Source: an uncultured Chthoniobacterales bacterium
GTDB taxonomy: Bacteria > Verrucomicrobiota > Verrucomicrobiia > Chthoniobacterales > CALDSX01
NCBI GenBank assembly: GCA_937924445.1
Contig: CALDSX010000064.1
Coordinates: forward strand, 1 to 38,793
Direction: 5' to 3'
DNA: 38,793 bases
Below, piece after piece: positions 26,486-35,118 of the stretch; within the stretch, counting starts at the first letter, position 1, and the number at the start of each line of letters is the position of its first letter. The notes below the pieces were generated by a model, which was not told the origin of the DNA, did not search any database, and worked only from the letters and a program-made list of their open reading frames with translations. The position numbers and the translations under genes are program-made.

Positions 26486-27805
26486 TTACTGGCTAACAAT
26501 GCCAAACATGAGTTCGCCTTCGGAGACAACAGCGTTGTTCACTTCGCATCGGCAGAGAGCCTTGCCAATGTTGCGGCGGGACTTGAGCATCTCGACATGG
26601 ATAAAGAGGGTATCCCCAGGGAATACAGGGCGACGGAACTTCACGGCATCTGCAGACATGAAATACCCGATTTTCCCGGCATTCTCCTCACGTCGAAGCA
26701 AAAGGATGCTGGCGACCTGTGCCATAGCCTCAACCTGCAACACGCCCGGCATCACGGGATGTCCGGGAAAATGGCCCTGAAAGTAGGGTTCGTTGATGGT
26801 GACAGATTTGACGCCGGTGCATTTATCCTCGCCTTCAAAGCTGATAACGCGGTCAACCAAAAGAAATGGATATCGGTGAGGAAGAATGCGCATGACCTCA
26901 GTGATATCCAATACAGCTTCTCCTTGTGGAAGGAGCGGGGGTGGCACCATCGCTCTCATACTAAGGTATTCTTTTTGAACCGCGCGAGTGAGTTCGGAAT
27001 TGGGACCATGGCCCGGTTTTACGGCGACAACGTGGCCACGAAGAGGCTGACCAAAGAGAGCCAAGTCCCCGATGAGATCGAGGATTTTGTGTCGAACAAA
27101 CTCGTCGGGAAATCGAAGCGGCTCCTTACTGGTTACGGTGCTGCCCTTGATCACCACTGCGTTGTCGAGGCTGCCACCGCGGATGAGCCCTTTTTCGATG
27201 AGAGGCTGGATATCCTCGTAATGAACGAACGTTCGGGCGGGAGCAATCTCTTTAGAATATATTTCAGGTGTGATGGTGAAAGATTGAAATTGGGTGTGAG
27301 AGCCGCCGGGACCAACCTGGGTGCAACTGATGCGAAAAGCTGGGTCGGGAAAGATGGCCAGGATGGAGCCGGTTTTTGTCTCAATATGAACGGGTTCTCG
27401 CAATTCAAAGATGCGCCTCGGAGCGTCCTGCTCCTGGATACCGGCTTTTTCGACCATCGCAACAAATGGGGCTGCGCTGCCGTCGGCGATGGGAGGTTCA
27501 TTTGCATCCATCTCAATGACGGCGTTGTCTATCTGGAGCCCGGCAAGCGCAGAGAGGACATGTTCGACGGTATGTATTTTGACGTTGCCTTCGACAAGAG
27601 TGGTGGCTCGTTCAACCATTTTAACATTATCAATCCGGGCTTCGATTATTGGCTCGTCCGGAAGGTCGCGCCGACGGAATTTTACACCCGAGTTTGCGGG
27701 AGCTGGGTGAACAGTAAGCTTGACAGTTTCGCCAGTGTGGAGTGAAACCCCCTCGATCGAAGCGGGCTGGCGAACGGTGCGTTGCATAGGCGTTGAACTG
27801 GACAT
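26486..27805 (-). CDS. lpxC/fabZ: Bifunctional LpxC deacetylase / FabZ dehydratase fusion
   Basis: Two enzymes sit in one 439-residue chain. Residues 1 to about 290 are LpxC, the zinc UDP-3-O-acyl-GlcNAc deacetylase and committed step of lipid A synthesis: Glu81-His82 in HTVEHVLSAL, His239 and Asp243 in FVRHKILDLIGDLAL, and His266 in KPGHGPNSEL. Residues about 300-439 are FabZ, the 3-hydroxyacyl-ACP dehydratase: ILPHRYPFLLVDRV, then His345 in FQGHFPGHP and Glu359 in GVLQVEAMAQ. All catalytic residues are intact in both halves. The fusion places the competing uses of 3-hydroxyacyl-ACP on one polypeptide. Start ATG 27805 (MSSSTPMQRT). Confidence 0.97.
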   Translation of the reverse strand: MSSSTPMQRTVRQPASIEGVSLHTGETVKLTVHPAPANSGVKFRRRDLPDEPIIEARIDNVKMVERATTLVEGNVKIHTVEHVLSALAGLQIDNAVIEMDANEPPIADGSAAPFVAMVEKAGIQEQDAPRRIFELREPVHIETKTGSILAIFPDPAFRISCTQVGPGGSHTQFQSFTITPEIYSKEIAPARTFVHYEDIQPLIEKGLIRGGSLDNAVVIKGSTVTSKEPLRFPDEFVRHKILDLIGDLALFGQPLRGHVVAVKPGHGPNSELTRAVQKEYLSMRAMVPPPLLPQGEAVLDITEVMRILPHRYPFLLVDRVISFEGEDKCTGVKSVTINEPYFQGHFPGHPVMPGVLQVEAMAQVASILLLRREENAGKIGYFMSADAVKFRRPVFPGDTLFIHVEMLKSRRNIGKALCRCEVNNAVVSEGELMFGIVSQ

Positions 27806-28031
27806 AGGCGGTCGGGTTTGAGATAAAAAGAGCTCCCGCTTGAAAAAGCGTGGCCGAAAGGTGGCATATAAAGGAAAACGAGCGCTCTGGCAAGAGGCGG
27901 AGGTGTGTGTTTACTCGGAACTACTGCGACGGAACTACCGCGTGATGCAGCCAGGAAGAGCCAAAGATTTGACACAACAAGCAAGTTTTATGTGTGAAGA
28001 TGTCACATTCGGGTTACAGAGAAAAACTACT

Positions 28032-29015
28032 ATGAGACATGACCCTGACCCTGAGGAGCTTGCCGCGGCAATCCTTGCCGGCGACACCATCCGCCTTGCC
28101 CGCGGAATAACTTTGATCGAGAGCGAAGCACCCCGTCACGAAGCGCTGGCGGAAAGGTTGGTGCAATTGTTGCTGCCGAACGTCGGCGGTGCGATGCGTG
28201 TTGGAATTACGGGAGTGCCGGGGGTAGGCAAGAGTTCGTTGATTGAGGCGTTGGGATGTTGGCTGTGTGACAACGGCAGAAGAGTTGCCGTGCTGGCGGT
28301 CGACCCTACCAGCTCTCTGACAGGGGGCTCCATTTTGGGGGATAAGACACGCATGGAGCAGTTGAGTCGAAGGCCGAATGCCTTCATTCGCCCGTCCCCG
28401 AGTGGACGAACTCTTGGAGGTGTGGCCCGAAAAAGCCGGGAGACGTTATTGCTGTGTGAAGCGGCAGGTTTTGACGTGGTCCTTGTGGAAACAGTCGGCG
28501 TGGGCCAGAGCGAAACGACCGTGCGCTCCATGGTGGACCTCTTTTTGCTCCTTGCTCTGACCGGAGCGGGAGATGATCTGCAGGGCATCAAAAAAGGAAT
28601 CATGGAGCTGGCGGATTTGATCGCGATCACGAAAGCCGATGGCGATAATAAACTCCGGGCACAGAAAGCAAGGGCTGAGCTGGAACAGGTATTGCACTTT
28701 CTTCATCCTGCGACGGAGGGGTGGTCTACGCCTGTGATAACGTGCTCTTCTCATGACGGAATGGGCATCGGAGAGCTTTGGGTAACGGTGGAGAAATTTT
28801 TTGCCGAGGGACATAGAAAAGGCTGGATCCTCCGTCGGCGACATGAGCAGTTACGGGATTGGTTCCGCTCATTGCTCGAAGAGGCGGTTTTGCGTAGATT
28901 TTTTGCGGACGCAAAAGTAAACGAACGTCTGCCTCAGATTGAGGAGGCGGTTCTCGCCGGAAAACTCGGAGCAGTGTCGGGCGTAAGGGAACTGATTCGG
29001 GCAAAAGATTCCTAA
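28032..29015 (+). CDS. meaB: MeaB/ArgK-type G3E GTPase
   Basis: MeaB-type GTPases chaperone methylmalonyl-CoA mutase and related B12 enzymes, gating cofactor delivery and protecting against inactivation. The motifs are Walker A GVPGVGKSS (61-69), DPTSSLTGGSILGDKTRM with metal and base contacts, VETVGVGQSE (switch/Walker B) and ITKADGDN (guanine specificity). The C-terminal helices match the family's dimer arm. I chose ATG 28032 (327 residues); the frame is open from 27840 but that part is unlike the family. No mutase genes lie beside it here, so the client must be encoded elsewhere. Confidence 0.92.
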   Translation: MRHDPDPEELAAAILAGDTIRLARGITLIESEAPRHEALAERLVQLLLPNVGGAMRVGITGVPGVGKSSLIEALGCWLCDNGRRVAVLAVDPTSSLTGGSILGDKTRMEQLSRRPNAFIRPSPSGRTLGGVARKSRETLLLCEAAGFDVVLVETVGVGQSETTVRSMVDLFLLLALTGAGDDLQGIKKGIMELADLIAITKADGDNKLRAQKARAELEQVLHFLHPATEGWSTPVITCSSHDGMGIGELWVTVEKFFAEGHRKGWILRRRHEQLRDWFRSLLEEAVLRRFFADAKVNERLPQIEEAVLAGKLGAVSGVRELIRAKDS

Positions 29016-29078
29016 TTTACTAGACAAGGTTTTATTGTTTGGAAGATTTAAAATGTTTTTAGCTACGTTAACTATTCT

Positions 29079-30716
29079 ATGGCAACCAGCCTTGCAGCAC
29101 CGAGTCCTTTCACAAGCGTTCGCCGGGTGATTACGTTGTGCACCTGTTTCTGGTGTGCTTCGATGTTTGGCAATCCGCCAACCGTTCTTTTCGCGCAACT
29201 TCCACCGCCACCAGAGGAAAATTTTGGTATCAATACGCCTGCTTCGCCGGCTCTGTCGCCCACAGGCAAAGCGGGTTTTGGGTTCTCCGCCGAGAGTGCG
29301 AGGGCGTTATCTATCTTGAAACAATTTGACGCTGCATTCTCGGCAATATTCGAGATTGCAAGTCCATCCGTGGTGGTCATCCGGGTGGATAAAGAGGAAG
29401 TGGATGCGAGGGATTTTGATCAGGGAATTGATCCTGAGGGCTTTGGGTTTGGGCCACTTCAAAATGAAGGATCGGGCTTTATTCTTGATAACGAAGGGCA
29501 TATCGCGACTAACCTTCACGTGATTGAGGGGGCAAAGAAAATAAGGGTCAAGCTTAAGGATGAACGAGAATTTCAAGCAACGCAGGTGGGTGTTGACGAC
29601 AAAACCGACATAGCGATCATTAAAATTTCCGCAACAGGGTTAGTTCCTTCACAGATGGGCAACAGCGACCAACTGCGTGTCGGGCAACTTGTGGCCACCA
29701 TCGGGGCTCCCTACAACTTGGATTATTCTTTTACTCTCGGGATCATCAGCGGGCTTGGGCGTACAAATCTGAATGTGGCCGCGTTTGAAGAATACATTCA
29801 GACGGACGCTTCAATCAACCCAGGCAACAGTGGCGGGCCACTCCTAGATGTGGAGGGACGAGTTATTGGGATGACGACACTCGTGAATGGGATCAATCGA
29901 GGACTCGGATTTGCAATTCCAATCAACATGGTTCAGGAAGTCGCAGCGGAATTAATTGAAAAAGGAAGGGTGATTCGTCCCTGGCTCGGGATAGGAATAG
30001 ACAACTACTCCGAGACATCCAGCAAAGCCACCGGGTCAAAAGAATTAACACGCGGGGTGGTGGTTCGCTCGGTTGCCATTGAATCACCAGCCTATGCGAC
30101 AGACCTTCGTGCAGGTGATGTGATTGTGGCGGTGGATGGTAAACCAGTGGCAACAACGCGCGAGCTTCAGAAGCTTGTGCTCTCCAAAAAGATCGGGGAG
30201 CCGATTTTGCTCACGGTCAACCGGAAAGGAAAAATCTTGGGTATCACCATGAAAACAGATGAATTGCCGACCACACGAAAGGTTGAGACAGCTCCAAAGG
30301 GTAAAATACCCACTCCCGAAGAGAAAGAGAACCCAAGAAATCGTTTGGTTAAGCCGGAAAAATCTTCAACAGAGATTACCATCCCACCCCCGAATGCCTC
30401 AGGGTTTGTGAGAATTGCAGCTCCGGAGTCGGCAGGTCTCGAAGTTGAACGTCTGCCCGTCGCTGACGCTGCAAAGCTAGGTCTGCCTGACTCCCAAGGT
30501 CTACGGGTAACAGCGGTTAAACCGGAAGGACCAGCTGCCAAGGCAAACCTTGCCAAAGGCGACGTGATCGTGGCCGTCGGAGCGTCGCCAATTGGTGAAC
30601 CAGAGGAATTTTGGCGACTGCTGTCTGCAGAAGCAAAAAACGGAGGGGCAACCCTGACCGTTGTCCGCGGGGGGCAACGCGGAGTAACCAGATTGATTTT
30701 TCCAAGTGCGCAGTGA
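29079..30716 (+). CDS. Periplasmic HtrA/DegP-like serine protease with two PDZ domains
   Basis: The 545-residue protein is a trypsin-like protease/chaperone for misfolded envelope proteins. A signal peptide ends around LFAQ (residue 40). The protease domain shows the triad His147 (ATNLHVIEG), Asp177 (DDKTDIAIIKI) and Ser251 (INPGNSGGPLLD). PDZ1 covers about 310-390 (GVVVRSVAIESPAY, AGDVIVAVDGKPV). A charged, Pro-rich linker follows (about 400-430). PDZ2 occupies the C-terminus (GLRVTAVKPEGPAAKANLAKGDVIVAVG). The domain order is that of DegP/DegQ. It heads a tight cluster, with the next ATG one base after its TGA. Confidence 0.94.
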   Translation: MATSLAAPSPFTSVRRVITLCTCFWCASMFGNPPTVLFAQLPPPPEENFGINTPASPALSPTGKAGFGFSAESARALSILKQFDAAFSAIFEIASPSVVVIRVDKEEVDARDFDQGIDPEGFGFGPLQNEGSGFILDNEGHIATNLHVIEGAKKIRVKLKDEREFQATQVGVDDKTDIAIIKISATGLVPSQMGNSDQLRVGQLVATIGAPYNLDYSFTLGIISGLGRTNLNVAAFEEYIQTDASINPGNSGGPLLDVEGRVIGMTTLVNGINRGLGFAIPINMVQEVAAELIEKGRVIRPWLGIGIDNYSETSSKATGSKELTRGVVVRSVAIESPAYATDLRAGDVIVAVDGKPVATTRELQKLVLSKKIGEPILLTVNRKGKILGITMKTDELPTTRKVETAPKGKIPTPEEKENPRNRLVKPEKSSTEITIPPPNASGFVRIAAPESAGLEVERLPVADAAKLGLPDSQGLRVTAVKPEGPAAKANLAKGDVIVAVGASPIGEPEEFWRLLSAEAKNGGATLTVVRGGQRGVTRLIFPSAQ

Positions 30717-30717
30717 G

Positions 30718-31389
30718 ATGAGTAAACCGATTGCAGCCCCCGCCGATTTATCGAAACATCTTTTGAGGATTTTTCTGCTGTTTATAACAAACGAATCGTT
30801 TTGCATCATCGCAACCCCGTCGAGTGCCCTCGCGGGACAGGCACATTTCGAAAGTCCAAAACTCCTCGCATCTCAACCGGCGCCAGAGATTTCAGCAGGT
30901 GCCGGGCTTTTACTGGGAGTGAACAACCCAAACAATTACATCAAACTCCCGGTTGTTGTCGCTATCCATAGGCCCTTCGTCCAGCACAAAGCAACGTGGG
31001 CAGTTATGATGGAGTTGAGCGGAACACTCGGGGTTTTGTTGGAGCCGGTCCTGCGCGGGGTAGAGACGCGCCATACAGCGCTTCAAATCGGGCCACGACT
31101 TCGGTTGGGGCAAGAAAAAAATCTCGTGCGTTTTGTGGCGGATTTCCGCGGTGGAGCAGGTGTTACCGACAGTGATGCTGTCAGTGGCGGACAGGGACAG
31201 GACTTTTGCTTCAACGCTTGGATTTTTACCGGAATTGAAATCCAACCACCTTTTCGCAGAAACAATATGGTTCTCTGGGTCGGGGGGCTTTACACACATG
31301 TGTCAAATGGCGGGCTTTCTGAACCCAAACGCCCTAACGACGGATTAGACAGCCTGGGGTTGGCACTAGGTGGAACATGGAGATTTTAA
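30718..31389 (+). CDS. PagL-like lipid A 3-O-deacylase / acyloxyacyl hydrolase family
   Basis: This is a 223-residue exported, probably outer-membrane beta-barrel protein. The signal sequence spans roughly 13-41 (ending SSALAG-Q). Alternating hydrophobic stretches follow, ending in the aromatic GGTWRF typical of a last barrel strand. Near the C-terminus, YTHVSNGGL has His194 and Ser196 in the HxSN arrangement of PagL, where His and Ser are catalytic. The third member, a Glu 14 residues after the His in PagL, falls on Asp208 here. PagL removes the 3-linked acyl chain of lipid A. It follows htrA by one base and precedes the exported methyltransferase by 10 nt. Function is inferred from the motif and the barrel-like pattern. 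Confidence 0.72.
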   Translation: MSKPIAAPADLSKHLLRIFLLFITNESFCIIATPSSALAGQAHFESPKLLASQPAPEISAGAGLLLGVNNPNNYIKLPVVVAIHRPFVQHKATWAVMMELSGTLGVLLEPVLRGVETRHTALQIGPRLRLGQEKNLVRFVADFRGGAGVTDSDAVSGGQGQDFCFNAWIFTGIEIQPPFRRNNMVLWVGGLYTHVSNGGLSEPKRPNDGLDSLGLALGGTWRF

Positions 31390-31399
31390 CTTAAAAACT

Positions 31400-32158
31400 A
31401 TGAAAGAACCTATGTTTGCCTGCCTGATGTCCACACTTCCATCCTGGCCGTTGCTTTTTGTCGCGCTTCTTGTCGGCGTAATTCAATGTTTCCAGAGCAA
31501 GGCTGCAGAGTTGGATCATGACAAATTTGCTGTTAAGCGTACCTCAATGGTGAAGACACAGATCGAAGCCCGAGGAGTTTCCGATCAGAGAGTGTTGAGG
31601 GCTATGCTTGCAACGCCACGCCATGAGTTTGTGCCGGATGAACTAAAATCCAAAGCGTATGAAGACAGCCCGCTGCCGATCGGGCACGGCCAAACCATTT
31701 CCCAACCATATATCGTCGCGTTGATGACAGAGGCACTGCGTCCACGTGAGCACGAGCGTGTGTTAGAAATCGGCACGGGCAGTGGGTATCAGGCGGCTGT
31801 CCTGTCACCACTGGTTAAAGAGGTTTTTACAATGGAAATCGTTGAGCCTCTGGCTCAACGCGCCGCGGCGACGCTCGCACGGTTGGGGTATCTTAATGTC
31901 TTGGTGAGAGCCGGGGATGGGTGGCTCGGCTGGCCTGAAAAAGCCCCTTTTGATGCGATCATCGTGACGTGTGCGCCAGACAAAGTACCACCAGCCCTCA
32001 AAGAACAGCTCAAGGACGGTGGGCGCATGGTCATTCCTGTCGGCAAAGAAGGAGAAGTTCAGCAATTGATCCTTCTAGAGAAAAATGGTGCCTCGTTAAA
32101 CCAACGCGCCCTCTTGCCGGTGCGATTTGTTCCGATGACGGGGGCCCGTCCAGAATAG
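31400..32158 (+). CDS. pcm: Exported protein-L-isoaspartate O-methyltransferase
   Basis: PIMT methylates isoaspartyl residues in aged proteins with S-adenosylmethionine, starting their repair. The family core is intact: ATPRHEFVP (71-79), GHGQTISQPYIVALMTEAL (96-113), VLEIGTGSGYQAAVLS (121-136) and APFDAIIVTCAPDKVP. The 252-residue form from ATG 31400 carries a hydrophobic N-terminal segment (about 11-36) that looks like a signal peptide ending near KAA-E, so the enzyme is probably periplasmic, where the methyl-donor supply is a puzzle. The site resembles neither a lipobox nor a simple membrane anchor. It is the last gene of htrA-pagL-pcm. Confidence 0.9.
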   Translation: MKEPMFACLMSTLPSWPLLFVALLVGVIQCFQSKAAELDHDKFAVKRTSMVKTQIEARGVSDQRVLRAMLATPRHEFVPDELKSKAYEDSPLPIGHGQTISQPYIVALMTEALRPREHERVLEIGTGSGYQAAVLSPLVKEVFTMEIVEPLAQRAAATLARLGYLNVLVRAGDGWLGWPEKAPFDAIIVTCAPDKVPPALKEQLKDGGRMVIPVGKEGEVQQLILLEKNGASLNQRALLPVRFVPMTGARPE

Positions 32159-32262
32159 GAGGATGGCGTTGTTTGAACAGGCCCAGATTCTGATTTCTTT
32201 GGAATTGACTCATATCGTGCTCACGTTAGGATTTGAGTTGAGCGCTGGAAATACCACGATCT

Positions 32263-32433
32263 ATGATCAAAAATTTATTCTACTTCCTTTTGTTTCTTGT
32301 TTCGACGATTTGCTTTGTCGTGTTATTCGAAAGCGGGCCGGAGAATTACAACGTGAGTTTAGAGAAAAAATTCAAAGAAATTTCCTCATTGCTCAGCGGA
32401 AAGAGCCCCGAAAACAAGGGACCCGCTAAGTAA
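32263..32433 (+). CDS. Small single-span membrane protein, hypothetical
   Basis: This 56-residue frame begins MIKNLFYFLLFLVSTICFVV, a short basic start and a clear membrane helix (about 5-22). A hydrophilic tail follows, FESGPENYN, then a charged amphipathic stretch EKKFKEISSLL and a Lys-rich end. I know no family. The coding bias (helix, then charged helix) and the clean stop TAA 51 nt before the TPR gene support a real gene over the overlapping open frame 32163-32429, which has no such structure. A weak GGAA precedes the ATG. It may be co-transcribed with the TPR gene. Confidence 0.55.
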   Translation: MIKNLFYFLLFLVSTICFVVLFESGPENYNVSLEKKFKEISSLLSGKSPENKGPAK

Positions 32434-32484
32434 TCTCCCCTCGCTTATTTCCACCACCATTCGCTCTGTCTCTCCGAAACTCCC

Positions 32485-33903
32485 ATGGCAGTAAAGACCG
32501 AGAACGATCTCCCTGAGAATTTGAAAAACATCTGGCAACGTGCCAAGGCCGCCTACGAGCTTAAAAATTTTGGCTACGTCATCTCACTACTCTCGGGAAT
32601 TGTGCAACAGCACCGGGAATTTCTCGATGCACGAAGGCTTTTGCGCCGAGCGGAGATCGGTTTGTGCCGGGGTAAAAAGTCGACTTTTTTTGGCTTAGAC
32701 ACTTCAAACCTAAGCTTGACTGGCCTAAAGTTTGGATCCGGAAAGTCAAAAGATCCAGCTGCTGCAATGGACTCCGCTGAAAAGGTGCTCGAATCGGATC
32801 CATTCAACATCCCAGCGAACATGGCGCTCAAAGAAGCCGCAGAAGCTCTTGGACTCACCGAGGTGGCCACCTTTGCCCTAGAAACATTAGCTGATGGACA
32901 TTCCAAAGACAGTAAGATTCTTCATGAACTCGGGGCGCACTACAGCAAACTTGAGATGCACGAAAAAGCGATTGAAATTTATAATCGCCTCCTCGCTTTA
33001 AACCCCTCCGATCTTCTTGCAGCCAAGCTCGGCAAGGATGCTTCGGCTCGGGCATCCATTCGCGCCGAGGGCTGGGACCAGGCTGCAGAGGGCGTTACTG
33101 ACTACCGAAAGCTTATCAAAAACATCGATGAAGCACAGTCTCTCGAACAGCAATCGCGAGTGGTCAAAACAGAAGAAATAATCGAGCAACAACTCGCCGA
33201 ATTGCACGCGAAATTTCAAGAAGAACCGCAAAGCGTGGATTTAGCGCGTAAAATTGCGGAATTGTGCGAACAAAAGGAAGACCACGCGCTGGCAGCTGAG
33301 TGGTTTAAATATGCCGCTGAGTTAACTGGAAACGCCGACGTCGGCCTCGTCCGCAGAGCTTCGGAGAACAATCTTAAAGTCATTGACCGGCGATTGAGGG
33401 AATTGCAATCCTGGCTCAACTCAGCCCCGGCGGATGATCCGGAGCGAGAACGAGTTCATGAGGAAATAAAGACTCTGACGCACGAGCGAGCAACTATCTT
33501 GATTACCGAAGCGCGAAAAAGAGTAGAACGCAATCCAACTGACTTGACCTTGCGGTGCGAACTCGGTGAGCACTTAACGAACGACCATCGCTATGATGAA
33601 GCAATCCCCGAGCTGCAAAAAGCTCTCAACAACCCAAACACCCGTGTGAGATCCGCCGCACTACTCGGCACGTGCTACGAGGCCAAAGGCATGGACGATC
33701 TCGCTCTAGAGATGTATGACGAAGCATGCGAGGGGCTTGCGGGAATGGATGCCACAAAGAAAGATGTACTCTACCGGATGGCATTGATTCATCAACGCCT
33801 CGGCGCCCAAGACAAATACCTCGACGCACTTAAACAGATCTTACGCTTCGACTATACCTTCCGCGACGTGGCCGCCAGGGTCGAAGCCTCTTACAAACGC
33901 TAA
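32485..33903 (+). CDS. TPR-repeat protein
   Basis: The 472-residue protein has no signal peptide and is largely helical. Tetratricopeptide-like repeats are visible: AKAAYELKNFGYVISLLSG near 16-34, ILHELGAHYSKLEMHEKAIEIYNRLLALNPSD near 150-182, and several in 360-470 (RYDEAIPELQKALNNPN, LLGTCYEAKGMDDLALEMYDEA). Between them (about 225-345) is a charged coiled-coil-like part. Such proteins are scaffolds; no enzyme motif is present. It starts at ATG 32485. No partner can be named from context; mdh follows after 135 nt. Confidence 0.85.
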   Translation: MAVKTENDLPENLKNIWQRAKAAYELKNFGYVISLLSGIVQQHREFLDARRLLRRAEIGLCRGKKSTFFGLDTSNLSLTGLKFGSGKSKDPAAAMDSAEKVLESDPFNIPANMALKEAAEALGLTEVATFALETLADGHSKDSKILHELGAHYSKLEMHEKAIEIYNRLLALNPSDLLAAKLGKDASARASIRAEGWDQAAEGVTDYRKLIKNIDEAQSLEQQSRVVKTEEIIEQQLAELHAKFQEEPQSVDLARKIAELCEQKEDHALAAEWFKYAAELTGNADVGLVRRASENNLKVIDRRLRELQSWLNSAPADDPERERVHEEIKTLTHERATILITEARKRVERNPTDLTLRCELGEHLTNDHRYDEAIPELQKALNNPNTRVRSAALLGTCYEAKGMDDLALEMYDEACEGLAGMDATKKDVLYRMALIHQRLGAQDKYLDALKQILRFDYTFRDVAARVEASYKR

Positions 33904-34038
33904 GACCTGGGCAGAACTTTTTGTTGCAGGTTGACGGAAGGGACCAGGGTTGCTAAAGAAGGTTTTACGAGTCAGGCTAACGCCTCCTCGCGAACATAAA
34001 CGCTTAAGGAAATCACACCCTGAATCTCAAATATATCC

Positions 34039-35019
34039 ATGAATTCTCCCATTAACGTCGCAGTGACAGGCGCTGCCGGACAGATTGGTTATTCCCTCCT
34101 CTTTCGCATTGCTTCTGGCTCCATGTTCGGCCCCGAACAACCCGTGGCATTGCGTTTGATTGAAATACCCCAGGCGCTTGGTGCGCTTGAGGGTGTCGTT
34201 ATGGAACTCAATGATTGTGCCTTTCCACTTCTCAAAAGCATAACTCCGACAGCGGATCTTGAGGAGGGTTTCCGCGGGGTGAATTGGGCCCTGTTGGTGG
34301 GCAGCGTACCCCGTAAACAAGGCATGGAGCGAAAGGATTTGCTCGGCATTAACGGGAAAATCTTTATCGGACAAGGAAAGGCCATTGAGAAAAACGCAGC
34401 ATCAGACGTTCGAGTGCTGGTGGTCGGCAATCCGTGCAACACAAATTGCCTTATCGCTATGAACAACGCCAAAGGGGTGCCATCCGATCGTTGGTTTGCA
34501 ATGACACGACTCGACGAGAACCGGGCAAAATCACAGCTTGCAACAAAAGCAGGGGTGGATGTGACAGCGGTGACAAATGTCGCAATCTGGGGCAACCATT
34601 CCGCAACGCAATATCCAGACTTTTATCACGCCAAAATTTGCGGTCGAGCCGCCACAGAAGTGATCAGCGATCACGCCTGGCTTGAAGGAGAGTTTATTAC
34701 CACTGTGCAACAGCGTGGCGCAGCAATTATCAAAGCGCGGGGCGCCTCTTCGGCAGCTTCGGCATCCAATGCTGTGGTGGATACTGTTCGTTCGCTCGTC
34801 GCGCCAACGCCGAGTGACGACTGGAACTCAGTTGCGGTTTGTTCTGATGGCAGTTATGGCATTGAAAAAGGTCTCATTTGCTCGTTCCCAATCCGCTCCA
34901 ACGGACGGAATTGGCACGTCGTGCAAGGACTGGCAAACAACGACTTCAGCAACGCCAAAATCAAAGCCAGCGTGGACGAGCTAAAGGAGGAACGCGCGCT
35001 CGTTACTGAGATGCTCTGA
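34039..35019 (+). CDS. mdh: Malate dehydrogenase (cytosolic type)
   Basis: The enzyme oxidises malate to oxaloacetate with NAD, completing the TCA cycle with gltA and sucD elsewhere in this window. [15 protein letters not shown] (7-21) is the NAD loop. [13 protein letters not shown] (90-102) carries the substrate-binding arginines, [12 protein letters not shown] (156-167) the Asp159/Arg162 pair, and [12 protein letters not shown] the catalytic His187. [12 protein letters not shown] is the type marker. The sequence is of the cytosolic/chloroplast-like MDH class, not the mitochondrial or LDH-like class. 326 residues. A terminator-like hairpin follows the stop. Confidence 0.96.
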   Translation: MNSPINVAVTGAAGQIGYSLLFRIASGSMFGPEQPVALRLIEIPQALGALEGVVMELNDCAFPLLKSITPTADLEEGFRGVNWALLVGSVPRKQGMERKDLLGINGKIFIGQGKAIEKNAASDVRVLVVGNPCNTNCLIAMNNAKGVPSDRWFAMTRLDENRAKSQLATKAGVDVTAVTNVAIWGNHSATQYPDFYHAKICGRAATEVISDHAWLEGEFITTVQQRGAAIIKARGASSAASASNAVVDTVRSLVAPTPSDDWNSVAVCSDGSYGIEKGLICSFPIRSNGRNWHVVQGLANNDFSNAKIKASVDELKEERALVTEML

Positions 35020-35041
35020 GCGCTCAGATAACATTTCTCCC

Positions 35042-35081
35042 GGGCGGTATCGAACCAAGCGGTGCCGCCCTGCTTGTTTTT
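35042..35081 (+). terminator. Rho-independent terminator after mdh
   Basis: GGGCGG (35042-35047) pairs with CCGCCC (35065-35070), extended by a T-G wobble and an A-T pair to 8 bp. A 13-15 nt loop lies between, followed by TGCTTGTTTTT (35071-35081). It sits 22 nt after the mdh stop. It overlaps the longest open frame of the next gene, arguing that gene starts further right. Confidence 0.7.
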
Positions 35082-35118
35082 AGCGAATTTGAAGGTATCC
35101 GGATTAAAACCAAAAGGC

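Noticed and set aside
32163-32429. 88-codon plus-strand frame overlapping the small membrane protein
   Set aside because: No structure or family; the overlapping 56-codon frame has a clear membrane helix and a better stop position.
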